A DNA stretch of 20,440 nt from Treponema sp. Lineage in GTDB: Bacteria > Spirochaetota > Spirochaetia > Treponematales > Treponemataceae. The notes beneath the pieces were generated by a model. The model saw only the letters and a program-made list of their open reading frames with translations. It was not told where the DNA came from and did not search any database. Location: NCBI GenBank assembly GCA_016297805.1, contig JAEDFX010000034.1, forward strand, positions 1 to 20,440, in the 5' to 3' direction. This document shows, piece after piece, positions 6,856 through 14,640 of this stretch (position 1 is the stretch's first letter; every line of letters begins with the position of its first letter). The position numbers and the translations under genes are program-made.

Positions 6856-7776
6856 TTAATCTTCAAGTACGATATTAACTGAAAGTCCTGACAAAGATGG
6901 TGTATTCTCAGGAACCTGCTCATCCACAACTGGAGCCTTTTGAGCAGTTACAATGGTACCACCAGATGGCACGGTAACTATTGCGGTTCCACCAACAGAA
7001 ACAGCTTCCTGTGCAGCAGCTGTCGTAACAGTATTTCTTACTTTTTCATTTCTCTTAAGAATATTTACCATCGGCGTTTCAGGATTTCCGTTAGATTTAA
7101 TTGAAACAGTCTGATTTTTAGCTACAACAACTGCACCAGCTGGTGCTTCAGCATATATCTCTTCTGCAGGTGTTGTGGAATTAGCTGGACCGTTATCAAA
7201 TTCCTCTGAAACAGAGGATTCTGTACCTTCTTCCATTTCTTCTGAAGCTTCTTCTTCATCCGACTTTTCTACATTTTTTGAACGTTTTAAATTATCTGTA
7301 TTTGCATACACAGCAACAGCACCTTCATTACAAGTAACATGACCATCAGCAGTAACCATAAAATCAGTTCCACGTACAGAAGCGACAGCAATTGGAGTCT
7401 TAATTGTATAGGAAACGCGTTTTTCAGCTGGATGAGTTACTTTGGAACGAACGACTCCTGTTTTTAAATAAAGTGAAACATCGTCTTTAGAGGTAGATTC
7501 TGCAAGTTTTTCCAAAGTAATTCTAGTTACCGCTCCAAGTGTCATAATTGAACCAGAAAACTCTATTTTTACTTCAGATTGAAACCCTGTACTTATTACA
7601 TCACTTTCAGAAAGCTGATCTCCAACTTTTAATGGAATCCAGCTGTCTCTATTATCTTTACTAACTTCGACTTTTCCTTTTATATATGTAACTCTCGCAT
7701 TTTCAGCAAAAATTTGACCTGTTATAAAAAATATTGCTAAAAGAGCTATTATTTTTCTGAAAGTATTTTTTTTCAT
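6856..7776 (-). CDS. Secreted FecR-domain protein (downstream set)
   Basis: A 306-residue protein with a signal peptide (Lys-rich start, hydrophobic core, cleavage after IFA near residue 24). Residues about 27-155 form a FecR domain, with VTYIKGKVEV, ISTGFQSE, VTRITLE, YLKTGVVRSKV and IAVASVRGTDF. A Glu/Ser-rich low-complexity linker follows (about 170-200), then a section rich in Val, Pro and Thr ending in NIVLED. In iron signalling FecR is a sigma regulator; here there is no sigma factor, no membrane anchor and no TonB receptor, so an envelope-structural role is more likely. AAGGAGGT lies 6 nt before the ATG. The gene is 12 nt after the barrel gene and 2 nt before the ECF gene. It is a paralogue of 9433-10356. 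Confidence 0.85.
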   Translation of the reverse strand: MKKNTFRKIIALLAIFFITGQIFAENARVTYIKGKVEVSKDNRDSWIPLKVGDQLSESDVISTGFQSEVKIEFSGSIMTLGAVTRITLEKLAESTSKDDVSLYLKTGVVRSKVTHPAEKRVSYTIKTPIAVASVRGTDFMVTADGHVTCNEGAVAVYANTDNLKRSKNVEKSDEEEASEEMEEGTESSVSEEFDNGPANSTTPAEEIYAEAPAGAVVVAKNQTVSIKSNGNPETPMVNILKRNEKVRNTVTTAAAQEAVSVGGTAIVTVPSGGTIVTAQKAPVVDEQVPENTPSLSGLSVNIVLED

Positions 7777-7788
7777 TTTTATACCTCC

Positions 7789-8940
7789 TTAGAAAGATAA
7801 CGAAACATTCACATTTAATGATGCTTTATTCATTTCTCCAGCATTTATTATATCGTGATAATAAATAGCCGAAAGTCCAAGCTGTAAATCTGTGAAAATA
7901 TTAAAATACATATTTGCTGTAAAGTTTAATCCCTGGAAAATAATTTCATTTTCTGGATATCCCAATACTACTTTACCATTCAGAGAAGCATAGAAACGTT
8001 CCCAAAGGAAAATAAAATCAACATTTGGCATAATTACGCCAGAAAGTTCTGGTTCCAAATATGAATTATATGCAGTGTTAGACGTAAAAGTTACAAAAGG
8101 TTTAAATATTAATTGATTACCTGACGCATATTCTGCATTAAGCTTTAGGGTAAAGAATGAAATTGGGAAAATCTGAATGGACAGAGCCGAATAATTTGAA
8201 AAAGCGTCAAAATTTTCCAATGCAAAAGTTGTAAGCAGACTGTAATAAACAGGACCAACAATTGGACCGTTCAATGAAAAAGTTCCATAGTACCTGTTGT
8301 ATTTAGTTTCTTCCATATCAAAGAAACCACTTAATTGAACATTAAAAGTTTGATTCAAGAAAAGTGATGGCAATTCCATAGATAAACAGACTGGCATATA
8401 TCTATGAGCCATTACATAAACAGAACCATCCACTGTATGAACCTTATGTTCGTTTGAAAGCATTGCAACGGTCATTCCATTCAAATAACCTGTATAGCCT
8501 ATATAAGCATTTGCTTCAAAGGAAGGCATTGAATATTTTAAAAGCATACCATCATTGGTTTGCGAAAATATCTTACCCGTTAAATCTGAGATTGCAAATC
8601 TTCCGACAGAGTAATTAAACATCCCTTCAGCTATTCTTAGATTTCCAGAAAATTTCAACAAATCTAAATTAATTATAGGAGTAAAAACAAAAGCATTGTT
8701 CTCTGAAGTTAGAAAATATTTTCCGCTAGCCTGTGCTGCAAAATTAATTATTCCATCTGGAACCAAAGCGCCTGTCATCCATAAACTGGCAGAGTTAGAC
8801 TGCTTAATGCGATTAGTTTCTGAAGAAAAATTCTTAGTTTCATATCTTAAATCTTCAGTTATTAATCCCCCCCATTCCATGGAAGAAAGAGGAACTAACA
8901 ACAATATTATGCTAATAAATAAACCTGCTGCCTTTTTCAT
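7789..8940 (-). CDS. Predicted outer-membrane beta-barrel (downstream set)
   Basis: A 383-residue protein with a signal peptide (MKKAAGLFISIILLLVPLSS). The mature part alternates short polar and aromatic/hydrophobic stretches throughout, has no long hydrophobic helix, and ends in SLSF with a terminal Phe; this is the pattern of an outer-membrane barrel. Blocks shared with the paralogue at 10377-11507 include KQSN near the N-terminus, GRFAISD, QTNDG and GYTGYLNG. I cannot assign a known porin family. GAAGGAT precedes the ATG. It sits 10 nt after the small secreted protein gene and 12 nt before the FecR-domain gene, so the three products probably act together. Confidence 0.7.
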   Translation of the reverse strand: MKKAAGLFISIILLLVPLSSMEWGGLITEDLRYETKNFSSETNRIKQSNSASLWMTGALVPDGIINFAAQASGKYFLTSENNAFVFTPIINLDLLKFSGNLRIAEGMFNYSVGRFAISDLTGKIFSQTNDGMLLKYSMPSFEANAYIGYTGYLNGMTVAMLSNEHKVHTVDGSVYVMAHRYMPVCLSMELPSLFLNQTFNVQLSGFFDMEETKYNRYYGTFSLNGPIVGPVYYSLLTTFALENFDAFSNYSALSIQIFPISFFTLKLNAEYASGNQLIFKPFVTFTSNTAYNSYLEPELSGVIMPNVDFIFLWERFYASLNGKVVLGYPENEIIFQGLNFTANMYFNIFTDLQLGLSAIYYHDIINAGEMNKASLNVNVSLSF

Positions 8941-8950
8941 TCTTATCCTT

Positions 8951-9415
8951 CTAATCTATAGAAAGCTCCATATTTCCATATTTAATAGAACAGGAAGTAT
9001 AAAGATTCATAAGTTCCTGTCCGGAAATAATTTTCCCTGGATCTGAATTTTCAGGTAGAACACCGTCTGCTTTCAACTGCTTATAAGCATATCGTGGCGC
9101 TCCATGAAAAATTCGATAGAATAAACCACCTTGAATATCCCACAACTGGGCAAAAATGAAAGTAATATTTGCCAAAGGTACTAAAGAAGCTTCATAAGAA
9201 GGTACAGGAATCTGACCTTTTTGATAAAGTGCATTTATACATTGTGTATAGGAAGCATCTTCCTGTACAAGTCCCTGTTGTACCGCAGAAAGATAACATA
9301 CCTGACCTAAAGAAACCTGAGTAGTATCAAGAATTTCTGTTATGACTTTAGAAGACTGTGCATGAAGAGAAAAACATATAAACAAAACAAAAAACAATGT
9401 ATAAACTTTTTTCAT
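8951..9415 (-). CDS. Small secreted protein of unknown family (downstream set)
   Basis: A 154-residue protein with a clear signal peptide (cleavage after LHA near residue 19). Its paralogue at 11509-11988 shares GQVCYL, a Q-rich QQ.L segment, LYxxGQI, GGLxYR, GAPRY, a DG, and near the end YTSC and KYG. Two cysteines are conserved in both proteins (in VCYL and YTSC) and could form a disulfide in the periplasm. The section from GAPRY onward (A...L...DG...P...ISG..L...Y) faintly resembles one surface-layer homology repeat, but this is only a pattern impression. Unknown function; AGGAAC is upstream of the ATG. Confidence 0.75.
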   Translation of the reverse strand: MKKVYTLFFVLFICFSLHAQSSKVITEILDTTQVSLGQVCYLSAVQQGLVQEDASYTQCINALYQKGQIPVPSYEASLVPLANITFIFAQLWDIQGGLFYRIFHGAPRYAYKQLKADGVLPENSDPGKIISGQELMNLYTSCSIKYGNMELSID

Positions 9416-9432
9416 TTTAGTTCCTGTATTTT

Positions 9433-10356
9433 TTATTCTATTGTAACACTAATTTCTACAGTACCTGTTGATGGTTTATTTTCTACAGGAGTTTCTTCTA
9501 CAACAGGAACATTTTCAACAACATTACTCTGTGTTGAAGAAATTGATGTAACTGTATTTGAAACTACGGAACTAGAAGCTGACTGAACAGATTCCTTACT
9601 TGCAGCTGTAGAAACTGCCTGTACAACAGCACTGACAGACTGTACTGCTTTGCTAACTGGAGCTGAAACCGAACCTGATGAAGATACTTTTGCAGACTGA
9701 TTAGCCTTTACAAGAACAACCTTCTGTTCTGGTGCAGGAGCTGCAGCAGGTGCTGCTTCTTCTGTAGAATCAGAAGATGAACTTTCAGCACTCTCTGAAG
9801 AAGTTTCTGAAACTACAGAAGCTTCTGTCTGTTCTTCAGATTCCTCTTCAACCGTTTCAGCATCGCCTGAAGAACTTTCTGCTGGAGGAATATAAGCTGC
9901 AACGCCTACAATTCCTGATGTTACTACAGTTTCACCTGTAGAAAACATAGAATAATCTGTTCCACGGGCAGACGCAACGGCAATAGCTGTATGCACCTGA
10001 TAGTTTACACGTTTAGATTCAGCATGATTTACCTTTGATCGTACAGAACCTGTCTTCAAATAAACATTTACTTTATCCTGAGTCTTACCTGCTGTAAGTT
10101 CTTCCAAAGTAATTCTAGTAACAGGTCCAAGACACATAATTGAATCAAGAAGTTTTACTTTAGCTTCTGACTGGAAACCTGTACTAATCATTTCATTTTT
10201 TGAAATTTTATCACCTGGTTTTAAAGAAACCCATTCATTTCCACGCTGAACTTCAACTTTACCTTTTACATATGTAATTTCTGCATCAGCAGCAAATAAA
10301 GCAGTGCCAGCCGACAAAGCTATAAAAATCATTAATAACGAAACTATTTTTTTCAT
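9433..10356 (-). CDS. Secreted FecR-domain protein (upstream set)
   Basis: A 307-residue paralogue of the product of 6856-7776. It has a signal peptide (cleavage after LFA near residue 22) and a FecR domain with ITYVKGKVEV, ISTGFQSE, VTRITLE, VYLKTGSVRSKV and IAVASARGTDY. The remaining half, about residues 160-295, is strongly biased to Ser, Glu, Ala and Val, with long acidic Ser-rich stretches and a final VEISVTIE. Between the two paralogues the domain is well kept while the tails have diverged. AGGAG lies 6 nt before the ATG. It is 20 nt after the barrel gene and 17 nt before the second set. Confidence 0.85.
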   Translation of the reverse strand: MKKIVSLLMIFIALSAGTALFAADAEITYVKGKVEVQRGNEWVSLKPGDKISKNEMISTGFQSEAKVKLLDSIMCLGPVTRITLEELTAGKTQDKVNVYLKTGSVRSKVNHAESKRVNYQVHTAIAVASARGTDYSMFSTGETVVTSGIVGVAAYIPPAESSSGDAETVEEESEEQTEASVVSETSSESAESSSSDSTEEAAPAAAPAPEQKVVLVKANQSAKVSSSGSVSAPVSKAVQSVSAVVQAVSTAASKESVQSASSSVVSNTVTSISSTQSNVVENVPVVEETPVENKPSTGTVEISVTIE

Positions 10357-10376
10357 GACAAACTCCTTAAAGCAGA

Positions 10377-11507
10377 TTAGAAAGTCAAAGATGCTTTAAA
10401 TGTTCCTCCAAAATAATTGGAATCAGAATTATTCACATCTATATAGGCATTACAATCTAACCCAATCTGAAAATCACTGAAAAGATTATAAAGTATTGTA
10501 AGGGTTGTATCGAAACCGCTGTATTTCAACTCATCTGAAGGCATTAAACAAACAAATTTTTCTGTAAGATTTGCATAAAGACCATTAACTGCATAAGTTG
10601 CTGTTAGTTTTGGCAATAAAACTCCACTTAATGGATAACCGCCAGCATAATTACAAGCAGTTTTTGCAGTTACAGTCTTAAACGATGTAAATGCCCCTTG
10701 TTCACCAGAAGCGTACTCTGCACCAATTCCAAGAATTAAAGAATCAGTTGTAAAGAACATCATATCTGCTTTGGCATACATCATAAGATTTTTGAATTCT
10801 GAAGAACCCAATGTTGCAGCAAGGGAATAAGTACCAATTGTAGAAATGGAACCATTCAAAGTAACTGTTCCATAGAACAAAGAAGGCAGTTCCTGTTTAG
10901 GATCAAGAAAGTACATTGCCTGTAAGCCAAGTACATCAGTTCCAAAAAGTGCTCCATAAGAAAGTTCTGCACTCAAAGGAATATATCCGGCACTCAGATT
11001 ATAGAACTGATCATTTGTATTTGTATTCAAAGCAGTCATTGAAACATTAAGACTGTTTAACAAACCTGTGTATCCGGCATATAAAGCGACAGACCAATTT
11101 ATTATAGATGTACTAAAGTAAATACCATCACAAGTCTGGGCAAAAACCGCACTAGAAGCATCTGAAATAAAAAAACGACCTAAAGACAAATTAGCAAAAC
11201 CGGAAGCTGTTCCCCATGTACTACCCAGTTTCAACAAATCTACGTCAACAATATTTGTAAAGGTGGAAACATCATCTGCTTTTGTATAACTATATTTATA
11301 AAGTCCTTCAGCAGAAAAGCTTAAATTTTTATTTATTGGAGTTGCCATGGAAAGAAAAATGCCATTTGATTGATTCAACTGAACACCAGTATTACTCAAA
11401 TTCTTAGCAATCTTTGTATTGTTATCAATAAGACCGCTCCATGTAAAAGCAGAGAGGGATGCTGTAAAAGCACAACCTAAAATCAATGCAGATAAAACTT
11501 TTTTCAT
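10377..11507 (-). CDS. Predicted outer-membrane beta-barrel (upstream set)
   Basis: A 376-residue protein when started at the ATG at 11507, which gives a standard signal peptide (MKKVLSALILG, cleavage near SLSA). A longer reading from 11552 overlaps the preceding gene and hides the signal peptide, so it is rejected; GGGAG 9 nt upstream supports 11507. The mature protein has the alternating pattern of a beta-barrel and ends in ASLTF. Shared blocks with the 7789-8940 product are LNQSN, LGRFFISD, QTCDG and GYTGLLN. The start lies 1 nt after the stop of the small secreted protein gene. Confidence 0.7.
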   Translation of the reverse strand: MKKVLSALILGCAFTASLSAFTWSGLIDNNTKIAKNLSNTGVQLNQSNGIFLSMATPINKNLSFSAEGLYKYSYTKADDVSTFTNIVDVDLLKLGSTWGTASGFANLSLGRFFISDASSAVFAQTCDGIYFSTSIINWSVALYAGYTGLLNSLNVSMTALNTNTNDQFYNLSAGYIPLSAELSYGALFGTDVLGLQAMYFLDPKQELPSLFYGTVTLNGSISTIGTYSLAATLGSSEFKNLMMYAKADMMFFTTDSLILGIGAEYASGEQGAFTSFKTVTAKTACNYAGGYPLSGVLLPKLTATYAVNGLYANLTEKFVCLMPSDELKYSGFDTTLTILYNLFSDFQIGLDCNAYIDVNNSDSNYFGGTFKASLTF

Positions 11508-11508
11508 A

Positions 11509-11988
11509 TTACTCATCTCCCATTGAGATTTCTGTAATATCAAAATCTCCATATTTTCTTAAGCATGAAGTATACATACTCAAAATATCCGATCCAGAAA
11601 TATGATCTTTTGGCTGAACGGAAGCAGCTATAATACCGTCTGACTGAAACTGTCTGAACACATAACGTGGAGCACCCTTAGTAAGCCGATACATTAATCC
11701 ACCTTTTACATTCCACATATGAGAAAGTAAATAAGCCGCATCAATTGCAGTAATAGCATCATCTTCGCTGTAAAGCTCAGTAATCTGACCATTCTCATAA
11801 AGTGTTTCTACCGCATGAACATATGTTGCACCATCAAGAATTAACTGTTGCTGGGATGCAATTAAATAACAAACCTGTCCATATGTTGCATCATCTGATT
11901 CAAGAATATCAGTTATAACATCTGCTGACTGAGCAAAAGCCGCAAATGTAAAAATAAATGTGAACAATATAGAAATAATTTTTTTCAT
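11509..11988 (-). CDS. Small secreted protein of unknown family (upstream set)
   Basis: First gene of the nine-gene minus-strand run. The 159-residue product has a signal peptide (cleavage after AFA near residue 19) and the motifs GQVCYL, LYENGQI, GGLMYR, KGAPRY, HISGSD, YTSC and KYG shared with 8951-9415. The two cysteines conserved in both copies are kept here as the only cysteines outside the signal sequence. No clear Shine-Dalgarno precedes the ATG. It is divergent from the LacI-family gene with a 59-nt gap, which makes regulation by that protein plausible. Confidence 0.75.
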   Translation of the reverse strand: MKKIISILFTFIFTFAAFAQSADVITDILESDDATYGQVCYLIASQQQLILDGATYVHAVETLYENGQITELYSEDDAITAIDAAYLLSHMWNVKGGLMYRLTKGAPRYVFRQFQSDGIIAASVQPKDHISGSDILSMYTSCLRKYGDFDITEISMGDE

Positions 11989-12009
11989 TGGAACATTCTA
12001 CAGCACATT

Positions 12010-12039
12010 TTGACAGTTGTCTACTTTAGAGAGTATACT
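12010..12039 (+). promoter_or_regulatory. lacI-type gene promoter with possible operator
   Basis: A perfect -35 TTGACA (12010-12015) and -10 TATACT (12034-12039) are 18 nt apart. The start would fall near 12046, only 1-2 nt before the ATG at 12048, giving a leaderless mRNA. A small palindrome GACA-GT-TGTC (12012-12021) overlaps the -35 box and is an operator candidate. The -10 lies in the perfect palindrome AGTATACT, which could also serve the opposite strand. Confidence 0.7.
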
Positions 12040-12047
12040 GTTAGTCA

Positions 12048-13082
12048 ATGAAAACACTTAAGGATATTGCAAATGAATGTTCAGTTTCCATAGCAACTGT
12101 ATCAAACATTCTTAACAACAAATCTAATGTCTCAAAAGAAACAAAAGACAGGGTACTTAAAGTCATTAAAGAATCTGGTTATAAGCCAAACTATATGGCA
12201 CGAGGATTAAGAGCAACAAAAACTAATACCATAGGACTTCTGATTGATGATTTGACTCAGTTCTCTACGCCTATGCTTGTTGATGGAATCATGGCTTATC
12301 TTGAAGCAAATAATTATAAATCTGTTATAGAGAATTTGAGATTTTTTTCAAAATGGAAAGATAAGTGGGAAGGAAACCCAGCCTACAACAATGCTGTAGC
12401 TTCATCTATCCAGCAATTTGATGCTATAAAAGTTGACGGAATCATTTATGTTGCCAGTCATTGCCGCAACATAGACAGTATTCCAAAAAATAATGACATT
12501 CCTACAGCAATCTGCTATGCCTTTTCCAAAGAAAATCCAATACCATCTGTAATGATTAATGATGAAAAAGCTGCCTGTGAAATGACAGAATATCTCATAA
12601 AAAAGGGGCATAGTAACATTGCTGTAATTTCAGGTTCCAAAGATAATATTCACACAGAAAAACGCCTTTTGGGATTTAAAAATACCTTAAGCAAAAATAA
12701 CATCACTTTTAATTCCAAGCTCATATGTTATGGCGACTGGTCCTTTGACGGTGGTTACAATGCCTGCAAAGAGCTTTTTAAAACTAATCAGAAATTTACA
12801 GCTATTTTCTGTTTTAATGATTTAATGGCTGCAGGAGTTTATAAATATCTTAGAGAAATAAATCTGGAGCCTGGAGAAGATATTTCAGTTGCAGGTTTTG
12901 ACAATCGTTTTGAAGAAAGCTTTTTAAGGCCAAAACTTACGACTATGCAAATTCCACTTTTTAATATAGGCAAAAAATCTGCAGAAATAATCCTTAATAA
13001 AATTCAACAACAGGATTTGGACAATAATGAATTATATATAGATTGTACCTTTATTGAAGGTGAATCAGTAAAAGGAGGCTAA
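12048..13082 (+). CDS. LacI-family transcriptional regulator
   Basis: A 344-residue DNA-binding regulator. The N-terminal helix-turn-helix is classic (TLKDIANECSVSIATVSNIL at residues 3-22), followed by the hinge region VSKETKDRVLKVIKESGYKPN and MARGLRATKT. The rest is a periplasmic-binding-protein-like ligand domain with typical landmarks (IGLLIDD, DGIIYVA, FNDLMAAG, VAGFDNR). The ligand is probably a small metabolite, often a sugar, but cannot be named. There is no Shine-Dalgarno sequence; the strong promoter places the transcript start at the ATG. It is divergent from the duplicated envelope cassette, so it may control that operon and itself. An imperfect hairpin follows the stop. Confidence 0.93.
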   Translation: MKTLKDIANECSVSIATVSNILNNKSNVSKETKDRVLKVIKESGYKPNYMARGLRATKTNTIGLLIDDLTQFSTPMLVDGIMAYLEANNYKSVIENLRFFSKWKDKWEGNPAYNNAVASSIQQFDAIKVDGIIYVASHCRNIDSIPKNNDIPTAICYAFSKENPIPSVMINDEKAACEMTEYLIKKGHSNIAVISGSKDNIHTEKRLLGFKNTLSKNNITFNSKLICYGDWSFDGGYNACKELFKTNQKFTAIFCFNDLMAAGVYKYLREINLEPGEDISVAGFDNRFEESFLRPKLTTMQIPLFNIGKKSAEIILNKIQQQDLDNNELYIDCTFIEGESVKGG

Positions 13083-13113
13083 GATAAAACCGCTAAAATA
13101 GCGCGGCTTTATC
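13083..13113 (+). terminator. Hairpin after the LacI-family gene
   Basis: GATAAA pairs with TTTATC on the outside and CGCTA-AAA-TAGCG on the inside, beginning at the first base after the stop codon. No T-run follows, so termination is uncertain. Confidence 0.45.
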
Positions 13114-13127
13114 TTACCTAAAGTTTG

Positions 13128-13229
13128 CGTTGCAAACTTATTCTTGAACTGCTGTTCCTCATTACATTACGGAACAGCGTAAAAAGTCAAATCGATTGTT
13201 GAAACAATCTTCTTGACTTTTTATGGGAG
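13128..13229 (+). repeat. Multi-hairpin intergenic repeat, copy 1
   Basis: This 102-nt element matches, in inverted orientation, the segment at 20340-20440 with one substitution and one single-base gap. It forms three hairpins: AAGTTTGC-GTT-GCAAACTT (13121-13139, stem starting just outside the matched part), GCTGTTCC with GGAACAGC around a 12-nt loop (13151-13178), and an outer AAAAAGTCAA/TTGACTTTTT stem with inner GATTGT-TGAA-ACAATC (13181-13222). It ends ATGGGAG 13 nt before the M18 aminopeptidase start. The third hairpin, ending in TTTTT, resembles a weak terminator or attenuator. Confidence 0.9.
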
Positions 13230-13242
13230 CTAATAATTAAGT

Positions 13243-14586
13243 ATGAACGAACAATTAATCATTGATTACAAGAATTTCTTGAACAACGGAAAAACCGAAC
13301 GAGAATGCGTTGAACAAATTATCAAACTTGCAGAAAAAAAAGGGTATAAAAATATTTCAAAATTCAAAAATCTTAAGTCCGGCGACAAAGTATATATAAC
13401 AAAAATGAATAAAGCCGTGGCTCTTTTTGAAATTGGTCTGGAACCCATTGAAAACGGTCTGAATATTCTAGGAGCCCACATTGACTCCCCTCGCCTTGAT
13501 GCAAAACAGAATCCTGTTTATGAAAAAGATAATATTACATATATGAACACTCACTATTATGGAGGAATTAAAAAGTATCAGTGGACTACTATTCCTCTGG
13601 CAATTCATGGAGTTGTATGTAAAAAAGACGGAAGTACTGTAAATGTTGTTATTGGTGAAAATAACGATGAACCTGTATTCTGCATTTCTGATATTCTTCC
13701 ACATCTTGCACAGGATCAGATGAAGGACAAGGCCAGTGATTTTATTAAGGGTGAAGATTTAGACGTTATTATGGGTTCTGTTTCTCCAACTAAAGCTTCT
13801 GATGACAGTAAGAAATCCGAAAAAGAAAAGAGTAAAAAGGTTATTCTTGCTTTGCTAAAAGAAATGTACGGTATTGATGAAGCTGATTTTGAATCTGCAG
13901 AACTGGAAATTGTTCCTGCTGGAAAAGCTCGTGATATGGGACTGGATCGTTCTATGATTCTGGGATATGGCCAGGATGACCGATCATGTGCATTCGCATC
14001 TGTTGCTGCAATGCTGGAAAGCAGAGCTGGAAAACGAACTACATGTACAATTTGTGTTGATAAAGAAGAAATTGGAAGCGTTGGTGCAACAGGTATGGCT
14101 TCTAACCTTTTTGAAAATATGGTTGCAGAAGTAATCGCATTAACTGATTCTTCTTATAGCGATTTGACATTACGTCGTTGTTTAGCAAACAGCAATATGC
14201 TTTCTTCAGATGTAAATGCCGCTTATGATCCAATGAATGCAGGATTATATGATAAAGAAAATGCAAGTATGCTTGGAGGTGGAGTAACTTTCCAAAAATA
14301 CACAGGAAGCCGTGGAAAATCCGGTGCTTCTGATGCTAATCCTGAGTTTATTGCAAAGGTTCGCAGTGCAATGTACGATTCTAACGTAAACTATCAGATG
14401 GCAGAACTTGGAAAAGTTGATCAGGGTGGCGGTGGAACTATTGCCTACCACGCTGCAAGATATGGAATGAACGTTCTTGATGCAGGCGTGGCAGTTTTGA
14501 GTATGCACGCACCATGGGAAATTACAAGTAAGGAAGACATCAGCCAGATGTATGAATGTTGCAAAGCCTTCCTGATTATTAGTTAG
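13243..14586 (+). CDS. M18-family metalloaminopeptidase
   Basis: A 447-residue cytoplasmic enzyme expected to remove N-terminal amino acids, often acidic ones, from peptides using two zinc ions. Family landmarks are GAHIDSPRLD (metal ligand His at about 79), GYGQDDRSCAF (bridging Asp near 245), DKEEIGSVGATG (catalytic and metal Glu pair at about 275-276), SSDVNAAYDP, GGGGTIAYHAARYG and MHAPWEI near the C-terminus (last ligand His). Length is normal. The Shine-Dalgarno is poor: GGGAG lies 13 nt upstream inside the repeat. The exact start is supported by conserved N-terminal length only. It is convergent with parB. Specificity cannot be fixed from sequence. Confidence 0.92.
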   Translation: MNEQLIIDYKNFLNNGKTERECVEQIIKLAEKKGYKNISKFKNLKSGDKVYITKMNKAVALFEIGLEPIENGLNILGAHIDSPRLDAKQNPVYEKDNITYMNTHYYGGIKKYQWTTIPLAIHGVVCKKDGSTVNVVIGENNDEPVFCISDILPHLAQDQMKDKASDFIKGEDLDVIMGSVSPTKASDDSKKSEKEKSKKVILALLKEMYGIDEADFESAELEIVPAGKARDMGLDRSMILGYGQDDRSCAFASVAAMLESRAGKRTTCTICVDKEEIGSVGATGMASNLFENMVAEVIALTDSSYSDLTLRRCLANSNMLSSDVNAAYDPMNAGLYDKENASMLGGGVTFQKYTGSRGKSGASDANPEFIAKVRSAMYDSNVNYQMAELGKVDQGGGGTIAYHAARYGMNVLDAGVAVLSMHAPWEITSKEDISQMYECCKAFLIIS

Positions 14587-14605
14587 TAATAAGACAATAT
14601 AAGAT

Positions 14606-14630
14606 GGTCCCTTAGACACGCTCAGGGGCC
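14606..14630. terminator. Possible terminator between M18 aminopeptidase and parB
   Basis: GGTCCCT (14606-14612) pairs with AGGGGCC (14624-14630), with one T-G and an 11-nt loop. The T-rich tail is weak (TCAATTCTGTTTATTT). Confidence 0.45.
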
Positions 14631-14640
14631 TCAATTCTGT

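Larger units (their letters stand above)
6856..11988 (-). other. Tandemly duplicated three-gene envelope cassette
   Basis: Two sets of three genes in the same order and orientation: small secreted protein, beta-barrel, FecR-domain protein. The upstream set covers 9433-11988 and the downstream set 6856-9415, separated by 17 nt. All three gene types are paralogous between the sets by shared sequence blocks, so the whole unit was probably duplicated in tandem and then diverged. Gaps between genes are 1-20 nt. Confidence 0.85.

Noticed and set aside
11460..11507. Possible lipobox (ILGC) in the upstream-set barrel
   Set aside because: The Cys is at residue 12, too early for a lipoprotein signal, and hydrophobic signal sequence continues beyond it; the paralogue has no Cys there.
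11508..11552. Longer start for the upstream-set beta-barrel gene
   Set aside because: It overlaps the previous gene by about 44 nt and puts 15 polar residues ahead of a normal signal peptide starting at 11507.
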